From: an uncultured Sphingopyxis sp. | GTDB taxonomy: Bacteria; Pseudomonadota; Alphaproteobacteria; Sphingomonadales; Sphingomonadaceae | NCBI GenBank assembly: GCA_937957805.1 | Contig: CALFXW010000134.1 | Span: forward strand, 1-8,790 | DNA: 8,790 bases | Direction of reading: 5' to 3' | Shown: one piece after another, positions 1-6,963 of the stretch | Position numbering within the stretch: position 1 is the stretch's first letter | Layout: every line of letters starts with the position of its first letter | Position numbers and translations under genes: made by a program | The notes under the pieces: generated by a model | The model's database searches: none | Told to the model about the DNA's origin: nothing | What the model saw: only the letters and a program-made list of their open reading frames with translations

Positions 1-476
1 GCACCGGGCAGGAGGAGGAGGATGGTGGTGAGCAAGGCCTGCACCATTTGCACCCGCGCCATGCCGATAGTATCGCTGAGGAAATGGTGGAGCGCGGGAA
101 AGATATGCGAACCCATCTCCACCACGAAAATCGGCAGGGTGAGGAGCGCCGCAAGCGCAAAATCGCGCGCCAGCGCCCGCCGCGCCGCTGCCTGTGCCGC
201 CGCCCGCGTGGCCGCTTCGGCTGCCGCATCACGCACCACATGCGCGGCATAACCGATGGCAGCGAGCGCGCGCACCAGCGCGTCCGCCGCGACATCACCC
301 GTCACCACCGCCTGCTCGGCGATCAGCTGAACGCGCGCATCGGTAACGCCGGGCACCGCGCGCAATGCGGTTTCGGCACGCCCGACGCACGATGCGCAGT
401 GCATCCCCTCCACCCGCAAAATCTGTGGCGACGGGGTGTTTTGCGGCATTTCGGTGACGTTTTCGGCAACTGGCAT
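1..476 (-). CDS. copA: Copper-translocating P1B-type ATPase, N-terminal part (runs off the left edge)
   Basis: Inner-membrane Cu(I) exporter driven by ATP hydrolysis; only about the first 158 residues are in the window. Seen: an N-terminal heavy-metal-associated domain at about residues 19-82 with the metal-binding motif GMHCASC (Cys27, Cys30), then an Ala/Arg-rich linker, then the first hydrophobic helix (ALAALLTLPIFVVEMGSHIFP, about 107-127) and a second one (ALLTTILLLLPG) at the edge. The EMGSH segment after helix 1 is typical of CopA-like pumps. The phosphorylation and CPC motifs lie outside the window, so copper specificity rests on the motif style and on the CueR-type operator upstream. 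The ATG at 476 is the first start after an in-frame TGA about seven codons upstream; a weak GGAA lies about 11 bases before it. Silver or another soft metal cannot be excluded. Confidence 0.9.
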   Translation of the reverse strand, partial: MPVAENVTEMPQNTPSPQILRVEGMHCASCVGRAETALRAVPGVTDARVQLIAEQAVVTGDVAADALVRALAAIGYAAHVVRDAAAEAATRAAAQAAARRALARDFALAALLTLPIFVVEMGSHIFPALHHFLSDTIGMARVQMVQALLTTILLLLPG

Positions 477-515
477 GGCGGCGGCGTTTCCATTTCATCG
501 GGGGTATCGCCGCCC

Positions 516-546
516 CCTTTGCACCTTCCCATCATGGGAAGGTCAA
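516..546 (-). promoter_or_regulatory. CueR/MerR-type copper-responsive promoter of copA
   Basis: A perfect palindrome spans 523-543: the arm ACCTTCCCAT, a central C, and its exact reverse complement. ACCTTCC-N7-GGAAGGT is the known operator of CueR-type MerR regulators at copA promoters. On the minus strand it is framed by a TTGACC -35 box (541-546) and, exactly 19 bases on, CAAAGG (516-521) in the -10 position. That long spacer is the hallmark of MerR-family promoters, where the regulator untwists the DNA to activate transcription. The predicted start lies near 508-510, about 33 bases before the copA ATG. The -10 hexamer is weak. No cueR gene is in the window. Confidence 0.85.
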
Positions 547-549
547 GCC

Positions 550-1305
550 CTATTGTTGCCGCCGTTGGGGGTGGCGCTGTATCGGTATTTTCTTGGCCCA
601 GATTTTGACCGCTTCCCAATGGATGGCGGCAATGACTTTGATGCTTTGCAACGGAAAACGCAGCGCCGCCGTCACCAGCGCGCCATTGGTGAGCGCGCGC
701 CTTTGCCCGCTGAGCGCGGCATAAAGCATCGGCCCTGCCCCGTCGCGCGCAGTTATTTCAACGCGCAACCGATCATCGGGCGGCGCAACGACAAAATCAT
801 ATTGCAGGTCGTCGGGCAGAAAGGGGGAGACGTAAAATGCCTTGGCGCTGCCATGGCGCATCGTCCCCGTGCCCGTCACGCCATGCGCATAAAAATGCCG
901 TTCGCCATGCGTATTGCGCACTTCATAGAGGATGGCGGCGAGCCGCCCCGCCGCATCATGACAATAAAATAGCGACAGCGGGTTGAACCCATAGCCCATG
1001 ACGCGCGGCATGGTGAGGAGGCGGATTTGCCCGCCGCCCAGCGCCGCCACATCCAATCCCGCAGTGGCCAATTGCGCCAGCACCATTGCGCGCAGGCTCT
1101 GCCCCGGTGCGGCCCCATGGTCACGGTCATGGACGCCGAAAAAGCCCGCTCGGTTATGGCCGATCAGCCACAAACGCCGCGCATTTTCCGCCAATTGGTC
1201 GATGTCGAGCAGCAGATAAAAAACGCCATAGCGCAGGTGGTGCGCGCGCGGCCGTTGCCGCTGGTGCAGCACATAACCGACATAGAGCGCGTCAGCGGTT
1301 TTCAT
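550..1305 (-). CDS. DUF1365 family protein (COG3496), partner of CFA-like genes
   Basis: A 251-residue protein of usual length for DUF1365, whose biochemical role is unproven. Family landmarks are visible: RPRAHHLRYGVFYLLLDIDQL (18-38), FGVHDRDHG (56-64), TMPRVMGYGFNPLSLFYC (98-115), EVRNTHGERH (128-137), KAFYVSPFLP (145-154) and IHWEAVKIW (228-236). There is no signal peptide or clear membrane helix. It starts 27 bases after the stop of the upstream flavoprotein gene on the same strand, with a G-rich stretch before the ATG, so the two are probably co-transcribed. In many proteobacteria DUF1365 genes sit between a COG2907 flavoprotein and a cyclopropane-fatty-acid-synthase-like gene, which suggests a role in membrane fatty-acid modification. 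That role is inferred from context only. Its stop is 7 bases from the copA operator. Confidence 0.9.
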   Translation of the reverse strand: MKTADALYVGYVLHQRQRPRAHHLRYGVFYLLLDIDQLAENARRLWLIGHNRAGFFGVHDRDHGAAPGQSLRAMVLAQLATAGLDVAALGGGQIRLLTMPRVMGYGFNPLSLFYCHDAAGRLAAILYEVRNTHGERHFYAHGVTGTGTMRHGSAKAFYVSPFLPDDLQYDFVVAPPDDRLRVEITARDGAGPMLYAALSGQRRALTNGALVTAALRFPLQSIKVIAAIHWEAVKIWAKKIPIQRHPQRRQQ

Positions 1306-1332
1306 TCAGCCCCCCGCACCAATCCGTCGCCA

Positions 1333-2691
1333 TCAGGCCGCCACCAACCCCGGTGGCGCAACATCCATGCAAATCCGCCCCGACGGGTTGGCGACCTGCC
1401 ATGGCCGCTGGACGCCGCCCAAAGCCTCCGCCACCGCAAGCCCTGCCTGCAACCCATCCTCATGAAAACCGGCCCCGAAATAAGCGCCGCAGAACCATAA
1501 ATTACGCTGCCCTTGCAGTGCCCATAATTTCTGCTGCGCGGCAATGGCGCGGGCGTCAAAATAGGGGTGGCCATAAGTGGTGCGCGCGAAAATCGCATCC
1601 TCCGCCACCGTGCGATGCGGGTTCAGCGTCACAAAATAATCGCGCGCGCCGTCGATATTCTGCAGCCGGTTCATCCAGTAAGTGACGGCGAGCCTGCGCC
1701 CCTCCGCCGCTTCGCGCGTCATATAGTTCCAGCTCGACCAGACACGGCGGCGGCGCGGCATCAATGACGCATCCTTGTGGAGCACCGCGACATTGTCGAT
1801 ATAGGTAAAGGGGCTGAGCGTTGCGCGTTCCGCCGCGCTCGGCCGGGCCAACAGCGCCAGCGCCTGATCGGCATGGGTGGCGAGCACAATATGGTCAAAG
1901 CGCCGCCGCGCCCCGTCCGCAAAGATTATATCCGCGCCATCACCGCCCCCATCCACCCCGCCGATGCGGGCATTGGTGACAATAGCGCCGATATGCTGCG
2001 CCAGCCGTGCCACATATTGCTGGCTGCCCCCCGCCACCGTGCGCCATTGCGGGCGGCCAAAAAATTTGAGCAGCCCGTGATTTTCACAAAAACGAATGAA
2101 AGCTGCGGCGGGATAGGCGCCGATCTGCGCCGCGGGCGTTGACCATATCGCCGCCGCCATGGGGTAGAGATGGTCGTTGCGAAACCCCTCCCCAAAACCG
2201 GCGGTATCCAGATATTCGTCGAGCGTGATAAGGCCGAGCGCGGCAATATTGCGCGGTGCCTGTCGATAAAATCGCACCAGATCGCGCAGCATCTGCCAGA
2301 AACGCGGGCGCAGCATATTGCGCCGCTGGGCGAACAGGCCCGCAAGGCCCGACCCGCTATATTCAAACCGTCCATCGTCGAGCGAGACGGCAAATCCCAT
2401 GTCGGATGCCGCGCTCGCCACCCCCAAATGGTCGAACATCGCGGTCAAATTTGGGTAAGTGGATTGATTATAGACGATAAAGCCGGTGTCGATGGCCCGC
2501 CCGTCGGCAAATTGCGTATGGCTGTGCCCGCCGATGCGGCTGTCGGCTTCATAGAGGGTGACGCGGTGTTTCCCGCTGAGCAGCCATGCCGCCGACAGCC
2601 CCGAAATACCGCTGCCGATGACCGCAATGTCGAGCGGACGCGCGCGATGATTTTCAACCCCAGCACCAGACAGAAACGCCACCTTACCCAT
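1333..2691 (-). CDS. FAD-dependent amine-oxidase-like flavoprotein (COG2907)
   Basis: A 452-residue cytoplasmic flavoprotein of the predicted NAD/FAD-binding COG2907 group. The ADP-binding beta-alpha-beta motif is clear: IAVIGSGISGLSAAWLL (22-38), with the acidic strand-2 end LYEAD (46-50) and the FAD-contacting RIGGHSHT (52-59). A second FAD-contact block, WFCGAYFGAGFHEDGLQAG, lies at 399-417 near the C terminus, as in amine oxidases and phytoene-desaturase-like enzymes. The substrate is unknown; relatives are often annotated as fatty-acid desaturase-like or cyclopropane-fatty-acid-associated flavoproteins. It is the first gene of a minus-strand pair with DUF1365 and is divergent from the CFA-like methyltransferase, with which this family is typically grouped. 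The ATG at 2691 leaves about 20 residues before the Rossmann strand; no in-frame alternative start was seen just upstream. The nearest G-rich Shine-Dalgarno-like run is rather far away. Confidence 0.9.
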   Translation of the reverse strand: MGKVAFLSGAGVENHRARPLDIAVIGSGISGLSAAWLLSGKHRVTLYEADSRIGGHSHTQFADGRAIDTGFIVYNQSTYPNLTAMFDHLGVASAASDMGFAVSLDDGRFEYSGSGLAGLFAQRRNMLRPRFWQMLRDLVRFYRQAPRNIAALGLITLDEYLDTAGFGEGFRNDHLYPMAAAIWSTPAAQIGAYPAAAFIRFCENHGLLKFFGRPQWRTVAGGSQQYVARLAQHIGAIVTNARIGGVDGGGDGADIIFADGARRRFDHIVLATHADQALALLARPSAAERATLSPFTYIDNVAVLHKDASLMPRRRRVWSSWNYMTREAAEGRRLAVTYWMNRLQNIDGARDYFVTLNPHRTVAEDAIFARTTYGHPYFDARAIAAQQKLWALQGQRNLWFCGAYFGAGFHEDGLQAGLAVAEALGGVQRPWQVANPSGRICMDVAPPGLVAA

Positions 2692-2729
2692 ATCGTCGCA
2701 ACCATCCCCCTCGCAATCGGATTAGCAAC

Positions 2730-2759
2730 ACATACGCAGATGATCCGTGGCTTGGATCA
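2730..2759. promoter_or_regulatory. Divergent promoter/operator with facing TGATCC boxes (possible ECF RpoE/ChrR-type)
   Basis: The 123-bp gap between the divergent flavoprotein and methyltransferase genes holds TGATCC (2741-2746) and its reverse complement GGATCA (2754-2759), a 6-7-6 inverted repeat. TGATCC is the -35 element known for the Rhodobacter sphaeroides RpoE/ChrR singlet-oxygen regulon, whose core includes a CFA-like gene. For the minus-strand unit, TGATCC at 2759-2754 is followed after 18 bases by GTATGT (2735-2730), about 40 bases from the ATG, which is a plausible spacing. For the plus-strand gene no convincing -10 is visible at the same distance. The repeat could instead be the operator of a dimeric repressor. 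Confidence 0.45.
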
Positions 2760-2814
2760 CAAGCCCCCATATCCAAAAACTGTATCAGCCGCGTATAGGT
2801 GAAAAAAGGGGGGG

Positions 2815-3843
2815 ATGATGTCGTTAAAAACCGCCGCAATCCGCTTTGCCGAACGCCATGACCTGCCCGACTGGCTGGTGCGCCGCGCAATTGCGCACAT
2901 GGTGGCCAAAACCGCACGCAAGCTTGCCGCTCAGCCCGCCAACCCCGCTGCATTTGCTGCCGACATGGCGACGCGCGCGGTTGCCGAACATGCAGATGCG
3001 GCCAATGCCCAACATTATGCGCTGCCGCCCGAATTTTTTGCAGCAACGCTCGGCCCGGCGCGCAAATATAGCAGTTGCCTTTACCCGCGCGGCGATGAAA
3101 GCCTGACGGCGGCGGAGGATGTGGCGCTCTTGGCAACGATCGAACATGCCGCGCTCACCGATGGGCAGGATATATTGGAATTGGGCTGCGGTTGGGGTTC
3201 GCTCACGCTCTGCATGGCGCGCGCTTTGCCCCATGCGCGCATTACCGCCGTTTCCAATTCGGCCCCGCAGCGCGCCTATATAGAGGGGGCGGCGGCAACG
3301 CGCGGCCTGACCAATGTGACGGTCATTACCGCCGATATGAATGATTTTACGACGAACGCGCGCTTCGACCGGGTGGTGTCGGTCGAAATGTTTGAACATA
3401 TGGCCAATTGGGGGCAATTATTGGGCCGCATCCACGGCTGGCTCAAACCCGATTATGGCCGATTATGCATCCATATTTTCAGCCATTTGACCCATGCATA
3501 TCGTTTCGATCATGGCGATGCGGCGGACTGGATCGGCCAATATTTTTTCACCGGCGGGATCATGCCCAGCCATGATCTGATAGCGCAATTTGACGCATTG
3601 TTTGCGGTTGAAGAAAGCTGGCGCTGGAATGGCGAAAACTACGCCCGCACCGCGCGCCAATGGCTGGCCAATTTTGATGCCAACCATGCGACCATCACCC
3701 CGATATTGCAGGAAGTCTATGGCGATGATGCCGACATCTGGCGGCGGCGCTGGCGTTTCTTCTATCTGGCGACAGAGGGACTTTTTGGCCATGGCGGCGG
3801 GGAACCATGGGCGGTCAGCCATTACCGGTTAAGGCCGCGCTGA
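2815..3843 (+). CDS. CFA-synthase / coclaurine-N-methyltransferase-like SAM-dependent methyltransferase
   Basis: A 342-residue class I methyltransferase of the cyclopropane-fatty-acid-synthase superfamily. The SAM-binding motif ILELGCGWGSL is at 120-130 and the second acidic region is TAVSNSAPQRAYI (144-156). Counterparts of the CFA-synthase active-site residues are recognisable: Cys88 in KYSSCLYP, Glu191 in VSVEMFEHM, His220 in CIHIFSH, and Tyr276 in GENYARTARQW. The HIF triplet and VSNS motif resemble coclaurine N-methyltransferase-like members more than classical CFA synthase, where the triplet is usually H-T-I, so true cyclopropanation is uncertain. The likely substrate is an unsaturated phospholipid acyl chain or a small amine. 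It is shorter than classical CFA synthase (about 380-400 residues). Two tandem ATGs (2815, 2818) follow a strong G-rich Shine-Dalgarno run. It is divergent from the COG2907-DUF1365 pair, its usual functional partners. Confidence 0.9.
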   Translation: MMSLKTAAIRFAERHDLPDWLVRRAIAHMVAKTARKLAAQPANPAAFAADMATRAVAEHADAANAQHYALPPEFFAATLGPARKYSSCLYPRGDESLTAAEDVALLATIEHAALTDGQDILELGCGWGSLTLCMARALPHARITAVSNSAPQRAYIEGAAATRGLTNVTVITADMNDFTTNARFDRVVSVEMFEHMANWGQLLGRIHGWLKPDYGRLCIHIFSHLTHAYRFDHGDAADWIGQYFFTGGIMPSHDLIAQFDALFAVEESWRWNGENYARTARQWLANFDANHATITPILQEVYGDDADIWRRRWRFFYLATEGLFGHGGGEPWAVSHYRLRPR

Positions 3844-3953
3844 GCGCCATCAAGCCATTGAAATATTATTGCTAATTTGCCGTCATGGCTTGCATTGCTG
3901 CGCGCCAGCCGCAATGGCCGCGCCATGGTTCACCAATAATAAAAGGCACGGAC

Positions 3954-4721
3954 ATGCAGGCAGAAGCGTTGTTTCCACAGGGTTGCGTATTGGTTTTGGG
4001 GGCGAGCGGCGGGATCGGCAATGGCGTGGCAGAGGTGCTGGCCGCCGACGGGGCCGATCTGGCGCTTGTCTATAACCGCAAGGCCGAACCGGTGGCCGCG
4101 CTCGCGCAGCGTGTGGCGACCAAGGCGAGCTGCCACCAATGCGACATTACCGATGCCGCATCGCTCCACAAATTGATCGGCGATGTCATCGCGCAGCATG
4201 GGCGCATCCACAGCCTCATCTGGGCGGCGGGGCCGCTGGTCGAACAGACATTGCTCAGCGAAACGAGCGAGGCGGCGTGGCGGCGCGCCTTTGAGGTGGA
4301 GGTGCATGGCCTGTTTGCGGTGGTGCAGGCATTGCTGCCCCATATGCGCGAAAATGGCGGCGGGGCGATTGTCCATCTGGGTTCGGCGGGGCACCGTCGC
4401 TGGCCCGCGCGTGATGGCCTGTCGGTCGCGCCCAAGGCCGCGAATGAGAGTTTTTTGCGCGGCATCGCGGTCGAAGAAGGGCGTTTTGGCATCCGCGCCA
4501 ATTCGATATTGGTCGGCGTCATTGATGCGGGCATGTTCCGCGAGTTGATGGCGCAGGGCCAATTTCCCGATGGCTGGGTCGAAGAAACGCACAAGGCGCT
4601 GGCGCTCAAACATTGGGGCCGGTCAGAGGATATTGGCTATGCCGCATCCTTTCTCGCGTCCAGCCGCGCTGCCTATGTCACCGGACAGCAGATCAGCGTG
4701 TCGGGCGGGTTCGGGCTGTAA
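3954..4721 (+). CDS. Short-chain dehydrogenase/reductase-fold protein lacking the catalytic Tyr
   Basis: A 255-residue protein with full SDR architecture. The glycine-rich motif is LVLGASGGIGNG (13-24), NRK (41-43) suggests NADP(H) preference, CDITD (63-67) is the adenine-binding Asp, and the C-terminal ITGQ..VDGG-type block is YVTGQQISVSGG (241-252). The active site is unusual: the NNAG motif reads IWAAG (89-93), the helix-4 Asn position is Glu116, Ser144 is present, and the YxxxK motif reads SVAPK (157-161) with Ser in place of Tyr. There is no Tyr between Ser144 and Lys161. The fold and cofactor site therefore look intact while the standard hydride-transfer chemistry does not. The ATG at 3954 is preferred over upstream starts because AAAAGG lies about seven bases before it. 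It follows the CFA-like gene by 110 bases on the same strand. Substrate unknown. Confidence 0.85.
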   Translation: MQAEALFPQGCVLVLGASGGIGNGVAEVLAADGADLALVYNRKAEPVAALAQRVATKASCHQCDITDAASLHKLIGDVIAQHGRIHSLIWAAGPLVEQTLLSETSEAAWRRAFEVEVHGLFAVVQALLPHMRENGGGAIVHLGSAGHRRWPARDGLSVAPKAANESFLRGIAVEEGRFGIRANSILVGVIDAGMFRELMAQGQFPDGWVEETHKALALKHWGRSEDIGYAASFLASSRAAYVTGQQISVSGGFGL

Positions 4722-4804
4722 CGCATGAGGTGCGGATGCGCAGAGAAAGCAGAGATATATCTCCCCTCAGGGTTGCGGATGGGGTCGGGGGTGGGCCAGT
4801 AACT

Positions 4805-4841
4805 CCTCCCCCATCGGGGGAGGGGACCGCCGCGAAGCGGT
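4805..4841. repeat. GC-rich intergenic palindromic element (double hairpin)
   Basis: Two adjacent hairpins: CCTCCCCC / GGGGGAGG around an ATC loop (4805-4823), then ACCGC / GCGGT around CGCGAA (4826-4841), followed by TGGTGGAGGGG. Elements of this make-up are common between genes of sphingomonads and other alphaproteobacteria. It lies downstream of the SDR gene in the convergent gap and has no following T-run, so it is better described as a dispersed repeat than as a classical terminator. Confidence 0.6.
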
Positions 4842-4907
4842 GGTGGAGGGGTTTCAGGTTCGCGCCAAGTAGCCAAGACGCCAAGAAATAGAATCTGGCC
4901 GCCGCCT

Positions 4908-4946
4908 AATCCGTTCGTATCGAGCGTGTCGAGATACGAGCGGATT
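4908..4946. repeat. Long-stem inverted repeat, TTCGTATCGAG-type
   Basis: A 14-position stem pairs AATCCGTTCGTATC with GATACGAGCGGATT, with one T-G wobble, around an 11-base loop (GAGCGTGTCGA). It resembles the TCGAG-containing dispersed repeats found between genes in sphingomonads. There is no T-tract on either side. It is the longest and least GC-extreme hairpin of this gap and could act as a bidirectional transcription barrier between the convergent SDR and ggt genes. Confidence 0.6.
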
Positions 4947-4974
4947 GGGCTGCACTCCCAACACCCCATCGTCC

Positions 4975-4992
4975 TCCCCGCGAAGGCGGGGA
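4975..4992. repeat. Short GC-rich palindrome, CCCCGC-GAAG-GCGGGG
   Basis: A perfect 7-bp stem, TCCCCGC and GCGGGGA, closes on a GAAG tetraloop and is followed by ATCC. It matches the widespread alphaproteobacterial repeat style of CCCCGCGAAGGCGGGGATCC. It is the third distinct palindrome type within 190 bases. Confidence 0.6.
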
Positions 4993-5062
4993 TCCAAAAA
5001 GTTCCACGCCAAGATGCTGCCTAGCAACCAGCCCTGTCGTTGCCGCAACACCCCACCCCTAA

Positions 5063-5084
5063 CCCCTCCCCTGAAGGGGAGGGG
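5063..5084. repeat. Perfect palindrome CCCCTCCCCT-GA-AGGGGAGGGG
   Basis: A 10-bp perfect stem with only two unpaired central bases, flanked by AACCC-like and GGGTT-like sequence (5061-5065 and 5090-5094) that could extend the pairing after an internal loop. It is the fourth palindromic element of the convergent gap. The rest of 4722-5181 contains no convincing gene, only short shadow frames. Confidence 0.6.
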
Positions 5085-5181
5085 GACGTAGGGTTGATGG
5101 TTTTGTGCCCCTGCATAGGCTGGAGCGCACCATCTTCATTCCCGCCCAGGAATCACAAAATGCGATGCAGCTGGCCGCCCT

Positions 5182-6963
5182 TCACTGGCCTGTTGCCACC
5201 GCCACCGCGCCAACGCTGCGCGGGTCGGCAACGCCGGTCCAGCTGCCATCGGTCTCATGGGTTGCGGCATTGAGTTTTGACCCCAGATCGCTGGCGATAA
5301 CCGGACGGCCAAAACGCGCCAATTGGGGGGCGAGTTCGCTGCCCAGCGGGGTATTTTCGATAATATCGCCATCGCCTGCCATATAAAGGTTGGGCAGTGC
5401 AATCGCGTCCGCCGCGCTCATCCCGAAATCGAGCACGCCGACCAATGTCTTGAACACATGCATGATGATGCGCGGGCCGCCAGCCGAGCCGACCGCCATC
5501 ACCACCCGGCCCTGCGCGTCATAGACAATCGTCGGCGACATCGACGAACGCGGGCGCTTACCCGGTTCGACCCGGTTGGCCACTGGCGCGCCATTTATTT
5601 CGGGCATCATCGAAAAATCGGTGAGTTCATTGTTGAGGACAAATCCACCCGCAACCAATTGGCTGCCGAACACCCCCTCCACCGTCGAAGTCATGCTGGC
5701 GACATTGCCCGCCGCATCGGCGACGACAAAATGGCTGGTCGATGGCACTTCGCCATCGGCCCCGGGGGAACGGGCCGCTGCCCCCGGCGGGGTGCCCGGC
5801 GCATAGCTTTGCTGGACGGTAAAGGGCGAAATCTGCCGCGCGCGATCCCGCAAATAAGCTGGGTCGATCAAGCCTGCCGTCGGCACCGCGACAAAAGCGG
5901 GGTCGCCGACATAAAGGTCACGGTCCGCATAGGCGAGGCGCATCGCCTCTGCCATCACATGCCAGCTCATCGGGTTGGTGGCACCCATGCGGCGCATGTC
6001 AAACCCCTCTATCAGATGGAGCATCGCAAAAACCGTCGTCGCGCCGGACGATGGCGGCCCCATGCCGCACACCCGATATTGGCGGTAATTGGTGCAGACG
6101 GGGTCGCGCGCTTCGGCCTGATAGGCCGCGAGATCCGCCAGCGTCATGTCGCTGGGGTTATGCGCCGCACCGCGCACGGCAGCGATAATCGCGCGCGCGG
6201 GTGCCCCACGGTAAAAGGCGTCGGGGCCGCGCTGTGCCACTTCGCGCAAGGTCGCGGCGAGCGCCGGGTTGCGCAATGTTTCGCCGGTGCGCGCGGGCCG
6301 AGCGTCGATGAAAAATGTTGCGCGCGTTTCGGGCATATCGGCCCAGCGCCGATCCGCACCGGCAAGCGCGGTGCCCAGCCACGGGCTGACCACAAAGCCC
6401 TGTTCGGCAAGGCGGATGGCGGGTTCAAACAGTCGCGCCCAGGGCAGACGGCCATAGCGTTGGTGCACCATCTGGGCGAGGCGGATGTTGCCCGGAACCC
6501 CAACCGAAAGCCCGCCGGGCACCGCTTCGCGCATCGACATTGGCGTGCCATCGGCATGGAGGAAACGGTTGGCCCGCGCGGCGGCGGGTGCCTCCTCCCG
6601 CCCGTCGACGGTGATGGTCTGTCCACTGGCCGCGTCATGATAGACAAAGAAACCGCCCCCGCCGATCCCGCTCGACTGCGGTTCGACGACCGTCAGCGCC
6701 AACATCGTCGCCATCGCCGCATCGGCAGCACTGCCCCCTGCGTCGAGCATTTCGCGCCCCGCCGCGCTGGCGCGCATATCCGCCGAGGAAACCAGCGCCG
6801 CGCCGTTTGCCACCCGTTCACCCGTCGCGGGGGCACCGCGCACAATCGGCGCGGTATTTTCGGCAACAGGCGCGGGCGGCGGGGCTGTTTGCGCCTGCGC
6901 TGCGGGGGGGGTGAGGGTGAGGATGGCGACGCTTGCCGCCAACAGGGTCAAACTTCGGGTCAT
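5182..6963 (-). CDS. ggt: Gamma-glutamyltransferase (glutathione hydrolase) precursor
   Basis: A 593-residue N-terminal-nucleophile hydrolase that cleaves the gamma-glutamyl bond of glutathione and related peptides in the periplasm. Residues 1-24 form a Sec signal peptide (hydrophobic core LTLLAASVAILTL, AQA cleavage site). The large-subunit region has GIGGGGFFVYH (99-109) and DGREEAP (120-126), whose Arg122 matches the glutamate-carboxylate-binding Arg. Autocleavage is expected before Thr409 in STSHFVV, which would give an N-terminal Thr nucleophile on the small subunit. Further substrate-site blocks are LNNELTDFS (443-451), RPRSSMSPT (470-478) and GSAGG (492-496). All key residues expected for activity appear present and the length is normal. 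The ATG at 6963 is chosen because it begins the signal peptide and follows AGGG at about eight bases; the frame is open further upstream but is antisense to queH there. Confidence 0.95.
   Translation of the reverse strand: MTRSLTLLAASVAILTLTPPAAQAQTAPPPAPVAENTAPIVRGAPATGERVANGAALVSSADMRASAAGREMLDAGGSAADAAMATMLALTVVEPQSSGIGGGGFFVYHDAASGQTITVDGREEAPAAARANRFLHADGTPMSMREAVPGGLSVGVPGNIRLAQMVHQRYGRLPWARLFEPAIRLAEQGFVVSPWLGTALAGADRRWADMPETRATFFIDARPARTGETLRNPALAATLREVAQRGPDAFYRGAPARAIIAAVRGAAHNPSDMTLADLAAYQAEARDPVCTNYRQYRVCGMGPPSSGATTVFAMLHLIEGFDMRRMGATNPMSWHVMAEAMRLAYADRDLYVGDPAFVAVPTAGLIDPAYLRDRARQISPFTVQQSYAPGTPPGAAARSPGADGEVPSTSHFVVADAAGNVASMTSTVEGVFGSQLVAGGFVLNNELTDFSMMPEINGAPVANRVEPGKRPRSSMSPTIVYDAQGRVVMAVGSAGGPRIIMHVFKTLVGVLDFGMSAADAIALPNLYMAGDGDIIENTPLGSELAPQLARFGRPVIASDLGSKLNAATHETDGSWTGVADPRSVGAVAVATGQ

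Noticed and set aside
48..608. Plus-strand frames opposite copA and the end of DUF1365
   Set aside because: They are Arg/His-rich shadow translations; the minus strand holds a recognisable HMA domain and the DUF1365 C terminus.
2170..2802. Plus-strand frame opposite the flavoprotein gene
   Set aside because: It has no recognisable domain and is fully antisense to the FAD-binding coding region.
3885..3953. Upstream start for the SDR-like gene
   Set aside because: The extra 23 residues lack SDR character, and a good Shine-Dalgarno sequence precedes the ATG at 3954.
4741..5160. Small ORFs in the convergent gap
   Set aside because: They overlap the palindromic repeats, lack ribosome binding sites and show no protein-like composition.
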